A stretch of DNA of 64,000 bases, from positions 21,826,551 to 21,890,550 of the forward strand of contig NC_030854.1 of NCBI RefSeq assembly GCF_000208745.1. Reading direction: 5' to 3'. Origin of the DNA: Theobroma cacao (lineage: Eukaryota > Streptophyta > Magnoliopsida > Malvales > Malvaceae). The notes beneath the pieces are model-generated. The model saw nothing but the letters and a program-made list of their open reading frames with translations. It ran no database searches and had not been told where the DNA came from. Positions 34,220-46,243 of this stretch are shown here, in pieces. Both the position numbers and the translations under genes were made by a program. Position 1 is the stretch's first letter. Each line of letters starts with the position of its first letter.

Positions 34220-35756
34220 CTTTTAAACTTATAAAAAAAACAATTTTTCGTAAATTCAGCCATCGAAGTTGGACCCACCCCACAAAATACATCCTTCTAT
34301 CCCTAACTGTACCAAGATTCCACGTGTCCTAAATCTAGATATTTTGATTCGTTAGACCCCAATAATTCACGCGACTGCAGATTGGTATTAAATAATCGGG
34401 GCCTAAGTAATGTATTGATCGTATAAAAAAAATCCAAAATTTCAATTTTTGAAATAATTAAAAAATGATAAAAAAATAATAAAAGGCTGGAGGGCGAGAG
34501 GGACCCACTATTGGTTGGTTAATGGTTAGATTGAGTATTTGTCTTGGAAGGCAGCCATGTGGTGTCTACGCTTTCCCACTCGCATGTGCTCTTGTCTTGT
34601 CTTGTCCCAACCCTTTCTTTTTGCCTTCTCTTACTTAATCATCTTTTCTTGCTTTCGTTTTTAGCCTTCCCCATCTTCCTCTCTTTGCAGTTCTACCCTC
34701 TTTATCCTGCTCCCTCACCACTGCTCATGTGGCACATCTTTTCTTTCTCTTTCGTCAATGCCCACGAACCATGATGACAGTTTTATCACCAAAATAAGTT
34801 TTCTACTTTACCCCACCCCTTCTTCTAGTTTAAAGCATATGCTTCTATCTACCAATCTCTAAAGGTATTATTAATTAATATTAATAGAGTATGTCCGTGC
34901 ATTGCACTCATGTAATATAGATAAAATAATATTTAGTGAAATATATTTATATTTTAATAATTATATAGTATTCACATTTTTTGTAAACAATTTAAGTATT
35001 AAAAAATAAATATTATGTTGAAAATATTTATACAATCAACCTAAGCTATAAAGTAGTAGAAAAAAATGATAAAGTTGAGACAAATTAACAACTAAAAAGT
35101 ATAGAACAACATTATAGTACTTTTAAAAGCTTATCAAATCCAAACAAGAGAAAAGGAAGAGCAGAAAACTTAGAATCATAAAAACTTAAAACCTAATTGT
35201 CTTTCGCTCTTACAATACTCTTTTCAAAACCAAACAAACAACTTGTAAACAAAAATAAAATATCGTAATAAAAGAAATAATAAATACAATCAACTAATAA
35301 TCAAAAAAGTAAAACAACAACATCAAATATTACTCAACAGTAAGTAAATAAAAACATTAACAATGTATCTATAGGTTGATATAAAAGATAAGCCAAATTG
35401 AAATGCAATAGAGATCTCTTAAGGAACATATTTCATAATTATTTGAAAATTTAAAAAAAAAAATCCAAAATGAACTACAATATTCAAGTTATGTTTTCCC
35501 ATCACATTTAAATATTATAAACTTGAAGAACGCATTAAAAACAGATAAAATTAATCAACAAATCAAAATCGTAGCTGAAGCGCAATATTTAAGTGATTTT
35601 TTTGACAATCGAATATTGTAAACATTAGTATAAAACTCATTGTATAGACATTTATACCAAACATTCTCAGAATTTTGAAGAATCCAGTCTACAATAAATG
35701 AAGAAGCAAAGTTTGAACATAGGCATGATCAGATAAAAGTTTGAACATGGGCTTAC
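34220..35756. other. Intergenic DNA, no gene supported
   Basis: 34220-34800 is less AT-rich, with CCACGTGTCC (G-box-like, 34320) and CT-rich runs. A 76-codon frame at 34544-34774 is low-complexity Leu/Ser/Phe sequence with no known domain. 34860-35750 is AT-rich; GTCCGTGCATTGCAC near 34892 is a palindrome-like motif seen in some plant MITEs, but no boundaries were found. Confidence 0.5.
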
Positions 35757-36012
35757 CCTTTCAAGTTCATTCTAAGTAGGTTTATCGTTAAACATCTCAA
35801 TAATGGTACAACCCAGACTCCATATGTCAACAGCCAGAGCAAGATTTGGGTTGGCATCTTTTTGCATTACAGTTTTTATGACCTGTCACAGAATAACAAT
35901 AGTAAAGAAAAGGAGTCAGAAACAGGAAAGCATCAAACATTTACAATTTACAATAATGTGAATCACCTTAAGAGTCATCCAGTATGGACTGCCCTTCAAA
36001 GACATCTCTAAT
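35757..36012 (-). pseudogene. Fragment of a plant MAPKKK (MAPKKK3/5-type) kinase domain with intron
   Basis: Two neighbouring exons are seen on the minus strand. Exon a (36012-35967) encodes LSLKGSPYWM-like sequence of the activation segment (here LEMSLKGSPYWMTLK). Exon b (35882-35757) encodes VMQKDANPNLALAVDIWSLG and then CTIIEMFNDKP, which is subdomains VIII-IX of plant MEKK-type MAPKKKs. Splice sites survive: AAG/GTGATT donor, CTGTGACAG acceptor and a following AGG/GTAAGC donor. Three changes turn the expected APE motif into TLK, and a stop replaces the Trp after KP. No other kinase exons are visible nearby. It is a fragment that kept its intron, so it moved as DNA rather than RNA. Confidence 0.85.
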
Positions 36013-36129
36013 AGTCCTATAAGTTGCGATTAATAAAAAAGAAAGAAATTAGACTCTTTTAAATAGACATTTAGCACGTATCATAAGACTAACACAATCA
36101 ATCATCATAATCTCAAAGTATTACTCTAA

Positions 36130-36726
36130 GAGCCTGTTTGGCCTAACTTTTTTTTAGCTTAAAAGCTATTATTAAGCTCTTATAAAAAATAATAGTTTTT
36201 AAAATTAAGCTAATTCTGTTTGGTAAATTTACTTTTATAAATTCTTTTTTATAAATAAGTTGTTTGACAAAATAATGTATATAAGTTTTAATTTTGATTA
36301 AAATTACCATAAAAGGGTATTTAATAAATAATTTTCTTTTAATCACAAATTTCTTTGTTCATAATGGAAACAAGTTAATTTTATTTTTTTATTTATAAAA
36401 ATATAAAAAGTATTTTTATATAACATAAAGTTTATAATTAATAATAAATCATATAAAAATAAAAACAGATAATGTTAGAATTATTTTTAATAGATGAGAG
36501 TATTTTTGAAACAAAAAGAAAATCTTTTCTAAAAAAGAGACGTGTTTTTAAAAAAAGATGAGAGAAAGCTCTTATCTGGAGATTTTTCTAAAGCTCTTTT
36601 TTTCAAAATTTTATTTTTTAAAAAAAAAACTACTTATTTTTTAAGAGCTTTTCTAAATTTCTGTTTGGCTTGGTTTTTGCTTTTAAGAGATAGATAAGCT
36701 GAAAAAAAGTCCGACCAAACAAGTAC
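36130..36726. mobile_element. Tourist-like (PIF/Harbinger) MITE, TSD TAA
   Basis: Inverted termini GAGCCTGTTTGGCC and (reverse-complemented right end) GTACTTGTTTGGTC are flanked by TAA at 36127-36129 and 36727-36729. It is 597 bases, AT-rich and noncoding. A related right end (TGTTTGGCTTGGCTTTTGCT, then CCGAAC-AGGTAC-TTA) is present at 248-310 and 8491-8553, at the start of both duplication units. Confidence 0.85.
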
Positions 36727-37979
36727 TAAATATTGTTAATTTTATGTAAAGCATAGAGCATCTTCTTGCCAACTTGATAGAGTGCATAATTCTAGATAAA
36801 CAATCATAAATAGTGACAATTGATATCATTATGGTATTTATGACCACAAAGAGAAGCAGCACGGATCACTTATCAAATAAACAAAGAACCTTGTCTATGA
36901 TAATTGATATATGAGTCTGACACCATCAAGTAGGCTAAAAGGCTCTTGCATGCTTATCTTAATAATAATCAATTTCATTCATACCTCCATTTGTGAAGTT
37001 CGTTGAAGTATTATATGTATATTATTGAAGCTATTATATGCAAAATATTATGCCTTGCTATATTACTTTGTAGATCAAAGCAATGAAAAATAAGTACTTA
37101 CCTGCATTAAATGGGATACACTAAAGAATTGCTGTTATATCATAGTAGATTAGTTTACCTCTTTATATAATTTCATATATTCACTACTTCACCCTAATGA
37201 GAGAGTTTGAAAACCCATCTGAACTACAATTCCCCTAGATTAGACAAAGAAGCTAGGATTCGTTTCTCATAAATCAAACTGAAATCACCCGCCTTTTAGG
37301 TAAGGCTTGATCAATTAACTACCTAAAAAGGTAAAATAAAAAAAAGTGAAAACACTACATACGAACACCCAAAGGCTTGGAAATTTCAAAAGATAACGAG
37401 TAATGATGCAAAATTCTTGTTCTTTTTTCATATATTTCCTCGGAAACCAACAAAAAGTTAGGAAAACAAAACTGAATTACCTAGTAACATCGATGAAGTT
37501 GTAGCTACTAATTAATTGCCCACCTTGAATGAGTCAAAATTGGTAATGAGACTCACTCTAGAGAATCAACTCATCTGAAGTCGACGTCTAAGAAAATGTT
37601 GGCGTAGAACACTACACCAGTTCCACCACCAAGAGCAACTGAAAAGCAAGCTATAGCATTTAGAAACACCTACTTCAATAGAAAGAGAGAAAACAAAGTA
37701 AACAAACAAAAAAATTCAAAAAATGCAAAGAAATCCAAAAAATGCAAAGAAATAATAAGAAAAAAAAAAGGAAAAGAGAAAATAAGTAGAGGAAAAGGTT
37801 TTGGATACTAGAACTGAAAGAACCGAAAGAAAGGAAAATAGAAAGGCGGAGAAACCCATGAGAAAAAAGGTGAAAAGAAAAAGGAAAAAATAGAAAATAA
37901 CTCTTGATATGGGAACCAAAGAAAAAAAAGAGGCAGAGAAACCAAAGAGAATGAAGATTTTAAATACGAAATAGGAAAG
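36727..37979. other. Intergenic DNA with a purine-rich stretch
   Basis: 36730-37690 has no recognisable gene. 37690-37960 is a GAAA/AAAG-rich plus strand (pyrimidine-rich minus strand, as in plant introns or UTRs) directly downstream of the RPA-like fragment on the minus strand. Confidence 0.5.
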
Positions 37980-38141
37980 ACAAACAGAACATGGTTCTGG
38001 ACAAAAGTACTTAATAATGAGCCATCTGGACAACATCTGAGGTTGAGAGGGATCTTTCAATTTCCATAAGCGAACTATTCTAACTTTGACCAAAGTATTT
38101 TGTTGGTAAAGACACAGATCACGCAAAAATTGATGAGCCAT
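37980..38141 (-). pseudogene. RPA-like (DUF223-type OB-fold) N-terminal fragment
   Basis: Starting at an ATG at 38141 (minus), the frame encodes MAHQFLRDLCLYQQNTLVKV and then RIVRLWKLKDPSQPQMLSRW. The FLxDL...VKVRIVRLW pattern is that of replication protein A-like OB-fold proteins, which plants have as host genes and as passengers or components of Helitrons. Similarity ends near 37985; the rest of the frame is low-complexity Phe/Leu/Ser and not believable. Single-strand DNA binding would be the family role. This is at most a first exon. Confidence 0.5.
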
Positions 38142-38559
38142 TGCTACATTATTTGTTTTTCATGTAAGAGTAAATTGTTATATAATTGATCAAAAAAGAT
38201 ATGTAAAAGAAACTAACATGGTATAGTATGTCATAATTGTACATAAACACCATAGACAGAGCTTGTAAGAAAGAAAAATAAAACTGATATAGGATGCCAT
38301 GTCATAAACATATAATGTTCACATACAAAATATATAAGCAAGAACGAAATATACACAGACCAAGGTTAGAAAAATAAATATAAATTAAGTTGCTGCAAAT
38401 GAAAGCTTAGTAATATATAAAAAGAAAAGAAAAAAGACAAATGGGTTTTGGAAAAGAAAAGTAATATAATAAAGAATAATGCCCTAAAACCATAGATATT
38501 AGAAACACATTAGCAGAGGTAAAGATAAAAGTTTCAGAAGTTGAGATAGTTCAACATTA

Positions 38560-39785
38560 AAATACTAAAAAAAAAAAATTACGCATGGCTAAAAACTTGA
38601 ATCAAGCAAAAACCAAACATGAAGCAATTGGGTTCAGTAACTAATGTCTAATAGTAAAAAAAATTTAGAGTGGGAAATGGGGAAATCTCAACTCTTAGCC
38701 TTACAATTGACAATGGGAATCTTGGCAACTGTTTTGTACCTGGAGAACAAAAGAAGCCCAATATCACATTAAAAAAAATAAAACAATAAATGAAAATGTA
38801 AGGTAAAAATCAAAACCAGTACTAGGAAAAATGCTATTTGCTATGTAGTATTTCTCTATTATAAAAGTAGTGTAAAATAAAGGTCCAATAAGTGTAGTTA
38901 ACAGTTATCCTTGCATCTTATACTTTTGTCTTATATTTATACATATATACAGATAAATAATTATATCTAAAAGAAATCCTCTAAGTTCATTAAACAACTA
39001 ATAAGATATTCAATACAGCTTCATAAATTAATGTGGGTTCATTTTTTAATAGAGAATTGAGACATGTATGAATTAAAATGTACATTTTCATGGGCACAAA
39101 TTGGATATGATTAGTCATCATTTTATGCTTAATATCATAAATGATGATAAGAGAACATAAGACCAATATTACAATGTGTTTTTTAAGGCTTGTTAAGTTC
39201 ATTTTTTCTAAGCAGCTAGCAAGTTCATTTAGGGCAATTGTCAATAGAAAAAAGCTTCTTATTTTTTTCTTTTTCTTTCTTGTTTGTCTTCTGTTTTCTT
39301 TGTTTAGACAGGCTAAGAAATGATGATGCAAATTTATTTTTGGGAGTTAACGTGTAAGCCTATAATGTGTAGGATACATGGTGTATGATGTTGGATCACT
39401 AACAAATTGACATTATGAATATAGGAAAATCTAAGATATTAGAGATGACCAATCGAATTCTTAATTATGAAACACACCTAGCTAGCTTTATCTATACACC
39501 CACACAAATAGAATCGCATGCATACATGCAAAAATACTGAAAGGTTTTAAAATTCACATCCATTCAACATAAAAATACTAAAAAATAAAAGTTTTTTGCA
39601 TGGTTGGAATCCTGAATGAACCAAACACCAAACATAAGACACTTGGGCATACTAACTAATGTCTAAAGGTTAAAAACTTTGAGAATGGGAAATAGGAAAT
39701 CTTAACTCTTAGCCTTACACTTCACAACGAGAATCTTGAGAATTGTTTTATACATGCAGAACAAAACAAACCCAGCATGAACGGA
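38560..39785. repeat. Pair of about 215-base direct repeats, 1 kb apart
   Basis: About 38560-38770 and 39570-39785 are diverged copies sharing CCAAACAT, ACTAATGTCTAA, CTTAGCCTTACA and the 3'-exon-like minus-strand frame YKTVAKIPIVNCKAKS (second copy YKTILKILVVKCKAKS), each ending in a stop. I do not recognise that peptide. The DNA between is AT-rich and empty. Confidence 0.65.
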
Positions 39786-40013
39786 AGAAAAACCAATCAA
39801 TAAACGAAAATGCAATGTAAAAAACAAACCTAGCATTGAAAAAAAGCATTGTCCATGGAAAAAAAAAAGTAAACACCCACAAAGCAAAAACAAGAGAAAT
39901 AAAAAAATAAAAAGTAAATAACGAATAAATCTAAAGAAAAAAAGGAGAGAGAACTTGAAGAAAATAGTGGAAAGAAAAAAGAAAACAACAAAGAGAAACA
40001 AACACAAAGAAAG

Positions 40014-40320
40014 GAGAGAAAGTTTCACAAGCTATAAACAAAGTGGGCAGAGAAATCAAAGAGAAGCAATTTACTGAAGAGAAAAGACCAAAAAGGATAG
40101 AAAAATAAGGCAAAACCCAGTCCCAATACAACTCTCAATCAAGTCACAATCAAAGAACCAAGTTTGAAGACTCGGTGCTCTCAATAACACAGCACCACGT
40201 GTCAACAACCATGGTTAAAGAAAGGAGAGGGAGTTGCAGAGATTATAAATAAAGGAGTGGAGAAATCAAAAAGAAGAAGAATAGTGAAAGGAAAAGACAA
40301 AAAAGATAGAAAAATGAGAC
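40014..40320. repeat. Two roughly 100-base purine-rich direct repeats
   Basis: 40014-40111 and 40222-40320 share the order aaggagag, ataaa(c/t)aaag, ggagaaatcaaa, gaaaagac and aaaaagatagaaaaat. A looser third copy lies near 41400-41460. It is probably the same local duplication process as the 38.6/39.6-kb pair. Confidence 0.55.
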
Positions 40321-41197
40321 CATGTTAGTGTATTTGTTTGTATTTGTGTCTTTGGCTCAATAAATGGACTTTGGTGTACAATCATTAAAATAATTTAAGA
40401 AAATAAGCAAACATAATATTTAAAAAGCAACATATTGACTAAGGATTTTATATAATTTATAATATATTTATATTATTAAATAATCAATAAAAAGGTAATA
40501 TTTTTTTCTTCTTTTTGTTTCTAGAAAAGAAAAAGAAAAAAGCATTGTTATTTGCTCATAGGATTCATCAACTTTTCTTTCCGTCTGTAAAGAGAGAAAA
40601 AACTCTTCCTTCTCATAAACAAAAGAATAGGAAAAATGTCCACTTTCTCTTTCTGCAACTTTTCTTTTTAAAATGCTCTAACTTTTTCTCTGTCTCTTTA
40701 ATCCATCAAATTCTTCATCTTTTCTTCTCTTTCTTCACATTTCTTCTTATTTAATCCATTAAGTCTAACTACTACCTTCAAAAACTTCAACTTTCTTCAC
40801 TTTTCCAAAAAACCCAAACCGAAATTCACTTCCTTTGATCAAAAAACTTAGTGGGGTTCTCCAAAATTTTTACTATATATCCAAACCTTAAAATCCCATT
40901 TTTTTTCAATCCAATTTTTCTCTTTCAAAGTGAAAAGTTCAATAAAGGGTATTGTTTAAGAGCCTGTAGTGTTTAACTTACACACAACAATCTCTTTCTT
41001 CTTTTTCGGTAGGATTTTTACGCCCACTATTAATGAATGTGAATCATTAATTTGTTTTACTACTACTTTGGTTTATATTCTTCATAGTTATTAATCAGAA
41101 GTGAATAGATCTAAGAATCAGTAAAATTTGATGAACAAGTAGCACAAAGAGAGGAAATTGAGAGTGAATCATAGTTACAGTATAAAAGGGAGATTAC
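40321..41197. other. Pyrimidine-rich noncoding DNA
   Basis: CT/TTC-rich plus strand, including a 79-codon frame (40515-40754) that is low-complexity Lys then Phe/Ser sequence. No gene is supported. Confidence 0.5.
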
Positions 41198-41269
41198 CTT
41201 GAAGAGATCATCGCTAATAGCAAAGAGAAAATCGAGAGTTCCAACATGGAGATTGGGTATATTGAATAG
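41198..41269 (-). pseudogene. Single exon of V-type H+-ATPase subunit C (VHA-C/DET3-like)
   Basis: Exactly 24 codons on the minus strand read LFNIPNLHVGTLDFLFAISD followed by DLFK, then a GTAATC donor. This is the second-exon region of plant V-ATPase subunit C (FNIPNLxVGTLDSLLALSDD-type), a peripheral-stalk subunit of the vacuolar proton pump. No first exon (LQEQISKHSFDTPLY-type) and no downstream exons are seen nearby, so it is an isolated fragment, not a working gene. Confidence 0.8.
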
Positions 41270-42289
41270 CAAAATTAATTTCAATTAAAAAAAAAAGAGA
41301 AATATCAAATCTACTTGGGAAAAAGAAAGGGAAAATATTCTATAAAGAAAAGTGTGGAAGGAATGTTTGGAGTTTTGGTCTTGTAAACTATTCCACAAGA
41401 GAAGAAGAATAATCAAGAGAATAGATTAGAAAGAAAAAAAATAGACAAAACCAGGTCTAATACATCTCTTAGTCAAATAACAATTACACCACCATGTGTC
41501 ACTCAATTGTTCTCTCAATCGTCTTCTCTAGGGATAACTTTTAATATATGAAGATGAATGTTTTTCTTTCGTCTTTCAAGAAATAAATTTTTTTACGAAA
41601 AATGATAAATGTTTGACAAAATTGATTTCTCATGAAAAGTAAATATTATGATTTTATTATTTATTATTATAATGTATAAGATTAGTCGGATTGACTGAAT
41701 GTTTCGACAAATAACATTACCTTTTCTTATATATTTTTAATGTTTGATCAAATGTATTTCTCTATTCATTAAATAATAAAAATATCTATTTCTATTGGTT
41801 ACACGATTGGTATATAAAATAATTTTTCTTTTTTTATCTAAATAAAACTGAATTAATTTGTAATCTCTGCTCAAATAAACAAATCATTTTATATTTTATT
41901 ATCATGTACCTTTGTTTGTAAATTTTGATAATAAGATGATTAATGCTCTTTTCATCTTATATTAATTTATTGATTTTTGAAATTTAAAAGAAAAACTTTA
42001 ATTATAATGGATTTTTTATGAAAATTTAATTTTTTTTATAAACTTAATATTTCATAGTAGTTTCTAGTACCAAAATGTAAAAAATATATGAAAATTAATT
42101 TTGAAATATATATATATATAAAGAATAAAAGTACTAAATGTTCACTGAAAGAAAGAAGATATAGTTTTAAAACATAAAAAAAAAAGATTGATAAAGAATT
42201 AAAATGGAATATAGAAAGTAGTACTAATATATTAATTTTTCTTATCTTTTGCTTCTGGAGAAAGATATATTATGGTAAGTTTTTTGTGT
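41270..42289. other. AT-rich intergenic DNA
   Basis: No gene, with (TA)n and poly-T/poly-A tracts near 42100-42190. 41440-41530 resembles 40110-40200 (ccag-tct/ccc-aatac, then caccatgtgtcac/caccacgtgtcaac). Confidence 0.55.
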
Positions 42290-42850
42290 CATGGCCCTAT
42301 TGTTCAACCAAATAAGTGAGCAACCTTAACAGGTCAACAGCCTAAACAGGCTAACAATCTAGGCAAGTAAGTACCAAATAGGTCGTGGCACAAGCAAGCC
42401 AATCGACTGGCCTGACAAATAGGAAGCCCAACCTTTTTCCACACCAAGGGGTAGAATTGTTCACATATCTTTTTGAAATAGTCATATCAATCTTAAACTC
42501 TTTAATTGGCGGATATGTTTTAAATTTAAGTGAAGATAGGATGAACATTCAAATTTGAATGTTGTAAATAGGATGAACATTCAAACTTGAATGCTTTAGC
42601 CATTTTTTTTTTTTGAATTTAAATTGTTGATAAGCTAGATAAAGAGGCTAACCATCCTTATAAATGCCACCTATTTTATTTGTAAAGCACACCAAAGTTT
42701 GAAAGTAAAAGCTCATTCTTTCAATCTTTCTTTTCCTTTTCTTTTATTTTTTCATTGCCTATTGTGTTGCTTCAAAAATCTCGAGTTCTTGACTAGTTTT
42801 GATTAGGCTTACTTAAACTCATTTTGGAAGAAAAAATTAGCTCACAACAG
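42290..42850 (+). repeat. 5' LTR of the gag-only element
   Basis: It starts near TGTGTCATGGCCC and contains TATAAATGCC (about 42659), with a CA-rich end (ctcacaaca) before the gag leader. It pairs with the split 3' LTR. The ends are approximate. Confidence 0.6.
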
Positions 42851-43265
42851 TTTTGGTTACTCAGCTCACAACAGTTGATATCAAAACAAGTCTATCAATG
42901 GAAGAGAAAAATGGCTTTAACAACTAATCAACTTACACCCTCTCAAGAAATAAATGAGACATAGTTAGTGAGACATGTTCTTTTTGAGTTAAATGTCTAA
43001 GGTGTAGGTGGTTGTGAGGGAAATGGGAAACATGTTCAATTAGGTTGAGGCTAACATCGAGAGTTGGGGTCCAAGGAAGACAAGCTCCAAGGTGAGATGT
43101 AGTCGACCCTTAATGAGTTGGTAGAAATACTAAACCAATAAGGTGCCATGTTAAAGGAATTAGAGTGGTATTGAAGAATGAGGTCTATGGGCTTAAATAC
43201 AAGTTTGTTGCACTCAAGGCAACTAGAGGGGGTGGTGTGCTTACTATCCAAATAGGGGCTTGATT

Positions 43266-43870
43266 GAAGGTACCTAAGCCTAAGAAGCTTAAAAGCCAAA
43301 TAAAGACCAAAGAGGCTGATAATTTCTTATGGAGTTTGGAGTAGTATTTTCAAGTCATAAGGATCATGGAGGATTCCATGCACATCAACATTGAAACAAT
43401 GTACATGGTGGACACAACGTTGTTGTGATAGAGGTGTCGATGCTATGACAAGCTTAAGGGAGCAATCATCGACACTTGAGAAACATTTAAAAAGGTACAA
43501 CAATTCTACCCTTAATATGCCAAGGATGAGGCAAAGGGGAAGTTATGGAGGTTAATCCATAAAGGTGAAATGGGGAAAATTTTTTCTGATTTGGTACTAC
43601 AAGTAAGGACTTTAATGAGTAAGAAACCTCATTTGCATTTATGAATGGGTTAAAGCCATGGGCGAAGCAAAAGCTTCAATGTAGGGGCATGTTAGTGGCT
43701 AAGGGTTTAATCAAGTTTCACTTATCTTAACCTAAAAAACAAGGCAATGCTGTGGTAAAGAGGGACTATAGTTTAGAGGAAGTCGAAACGCCACTAAGCC
43801 AAGGCAATTTCCAACGGGAAGGAAAGAGAGAAGAACCTAATGAGATGTTACTTGTGTGCATACCACACTA
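43266..43870 (+). pseudogene. Ty3/gypsy-type Gag remnant
   Basis: A frame with many stops reads KVPKPKKLKSQIKTKEADNF, LWSLE-stop-YFQVIRI, INIETMYMVDTTLL, FKKVQQFYP, YAKDEAKGKLWRLIHKGEM and then FSDLVLQVRTLMSKK. This is the 'retrotransposon gag' domain layout. The LLWWR pair of tryptophans is TGA TAG here, and the Gln of EQYF is TAG. A zinc knuckle is not convincingly visible and no pol follows. Confidence 0.8.
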
Positions 43871-45869
43871 AATGAAGGATTACCCAAGTGTAACAAGATT
43901 ATAACTATCCAACTAGATGAAGAAGATCTAGGTAACGAGAGTGACGACTGACTTGCACAAGGACCTACTAGTCATAACTGAGAAGCTTAACGTTGCATAA
44001 GGAAAAAAAGACTCATTAGACAATCTAGATAGCTTAAAAGAAAGATCAATCTAGTGGTGGGTAATGCCACTATTTGAAGCTAAGGAAGCCTAAGAGCGCA
44101 TTGAGATTGAGCAACATCATATTACACCAAAAAGAGTAATAACAAGTGACAGTGGAGTGTTGTAAGGTTCGAGAGAAACCAAGGTCAATGATGACGAAAC
44201 CGTCACAATTAAGAGCTATAAAGGCTAGGAGGCCCAAGACATTGGTGCGAAACTGCCAAGACCAACAGACCACTTATGAAGTCAAGGGTTGAGGTAATGG
44301 TGGACTAGTTCCAAGAAGACAACACATGCTAAGAACATGTGCGTATGACAAGAGTATCAAGACAGTGATACCTAGGTGGGCTTAACATGCATTGAGATAG
44401 TATGTGAGGTAAAGGTGTTCGAGGGAAAAGCACACAGAGGTAATGTAGGGTGAGGAAGCTTACGACAAGAGTGCATAAAGCAAGCCTACTCGGGCCAAAG
44501 GTGTGCGAGAGGATAACATGCAAAGCAATAGTGCACGACTCGTAGGCATCCATCTCCTAGAAATGTAGGTATTGTTAGATTGAGTGGGGATGGACATCAT
44601 GGCTCGAGTGTTCAATGAGGCAGGCCAATAGTCCTAATAGGTTAGCAACTTAGGTAGGCCAACAACCCAAGCAAGCCAGCATATTGCCCTAATAAATAGC
44701 ACTACCAAATTTAGTACTTTCACCGATGGAAAATTCCATTGATAAAGAACAAAATTTTATCAGTAACATAAAATACCAACTGAATGTTTCATTGATAAAT
44801 AGTTAAAAATACCGCAACCGATAAAGCTTATTTCATTAGTAACTGGTTACTTCGTAAAAAATTTACCAACGGAATATTCTATCAAACATTTGGTCGACAA
44901 AGCATCCAATTTGTTGGTAGCATGAATGGTTGAAAACGATAAGTTTTTGTAGGTGGTTTGTATTGGTATTGTACTGACAGAATTCGCAATTGAGTTCTAT
45001 CAGCATGTTTTGTCGGTAAAGGCATTATTATGTCGATGATAAACCTAATTTTGTCGATATGCAACACCTAATTCCGTTAGTAAAATGTATGAGCAAATTG
45101 TTGGAGTAGGATCTTAGTGGATTAATGTGATTGTGTAAAGCATGGATTTCAAAAATTTCTTTAACAAAGGAAGCAAGCAATCTAATTACACAAGCGGAAA
45201 CACACATTATTATTATTGCAAGTAATATAATCACATCCAAAATAAAATAAAATAAGAATCTATTAAGTAAGAAAATCATACTTTTATTTTGAGATTCTTA
45301 TTTTCTGATAATACCACACCAATGAATGATTTCTCGATCAAATAAGTTTACCACTTATTCTTCAAGAATACTTTCAACTTGAACCTCGAGTGGACAAGGT
45401 GTGGAATGCAAGGCTACAAGATGGCAACTAAGTTTATTCTCTTTTCTTTGGAAAAGCTTGGAGGAAGAAAAGATAAGAGATGGCTGAAACTTTTTTTTAA
45501 GAAAAAGTACGTTCTCTTTTTTTTCTTCTAATCTCTTCTCTTTTTATTAAAACTCTTGCTTCAAAGGTTTAATCAAAATGAAACACCTTTGAATCAATCT
45601 TGACCATCCATTCAAAGTTATGGAAGTATCAAACATACTCCATAATTATCAAAATAAAAATTAAAGAATAAATAAGTTAATTCTTTAATTATCATTTAGA
45701 GTTCTTGATAAAATAAAACTCCTTATTAAATAATAACTCTTATTTTATTATTATCCATCTTTATTTAAAAAGAATTAATAATAAAGAAAAGAGTAATAGT
45801 CAAACATGAAGTCTTTTTTTATCAACATGGATGTCTAGATTCATTTTGCAAGAATCCTTCTAAAATTAT

Positions 45870-46065
45870 CTTAATTTAAGACAACTCTTGTCTGTAATTA
45901 AGACAAAAAAATATTTTATCTTATCTAAATTGAGACAAATATGTTTTCTTGACTAAATTAAGACAAAAAATATTTTTCTTGTCTTAAATTAAGGCAAACA
46001 TATTTTCTTGTCTAAATTAAGACCAAACATGTTTTCTTGTCTAAATTAAGACAAACATGTTAAAG
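45870..46065. repeat. Tandem palindromic modules TTGTCT-AAATT-AAGACAA
   Basis: There are about five 35-40-base units, each with TTGTCTAAATTAAGACAA (self-complementary core) followed by acatgtttt or aatatttt. The last three are the best kept. It lies inside the solo LTR. Confidence 0.75.
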
Positions 46066-46132
46066 CTGCCAATTTTGTACACAATTTAATTAAACAAATT
46101 AAAACATGCATTCCAAACAAGTTGAATTCTAC

Positions 46133-46243
46133 GAAGCTAAGTGGGGAATTTATTTGAACATAGATATTTCAAGCTCCAATAAACTTANGAAGCTAAGTGG
46201 GGAATCTATTTGGACATAGATATTCCAAGCTCCAATAAACTTA
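46133..46243. repeat. 55-base direct duplication flanking the N at 46188
   Basis: 46133-46187 and 46189-46243 are the same 55 bases with three differences, separated only by the N. This is what an assembler leaves when two overlapping contig ends are joined without recognising the overlap. A real tandem duplication is less likely. Confidence 0.85.

Noticed and set aside
34544..34774. 76-codon Leu/Phe/Ser-rich frame as a membrane protein
   Set aside because: It is low-complexity pyrimidine-rich DNA; hydrophobicity follows from T/C content and no family is recognised.
37716..37985. Remainder of the 141-codon minus-strand frame downstream of the RPA-like part
   Set aside because: It is translated from a GAAA-rich plus strand, giving Phe/Ser/Leu repeats; only the first 50 residues or so look like protein.
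40515..40754. 79-codon Lys-rich frame
   Set aside because: Low-complexity A- and T-rich DNA with no domain.
35757..41269. Intact MAPKKK or V-ATPase C genes
   Set aside because: Only one or two exons of each are present, with a stop in the kinase part; the neighbouring exons are missing.
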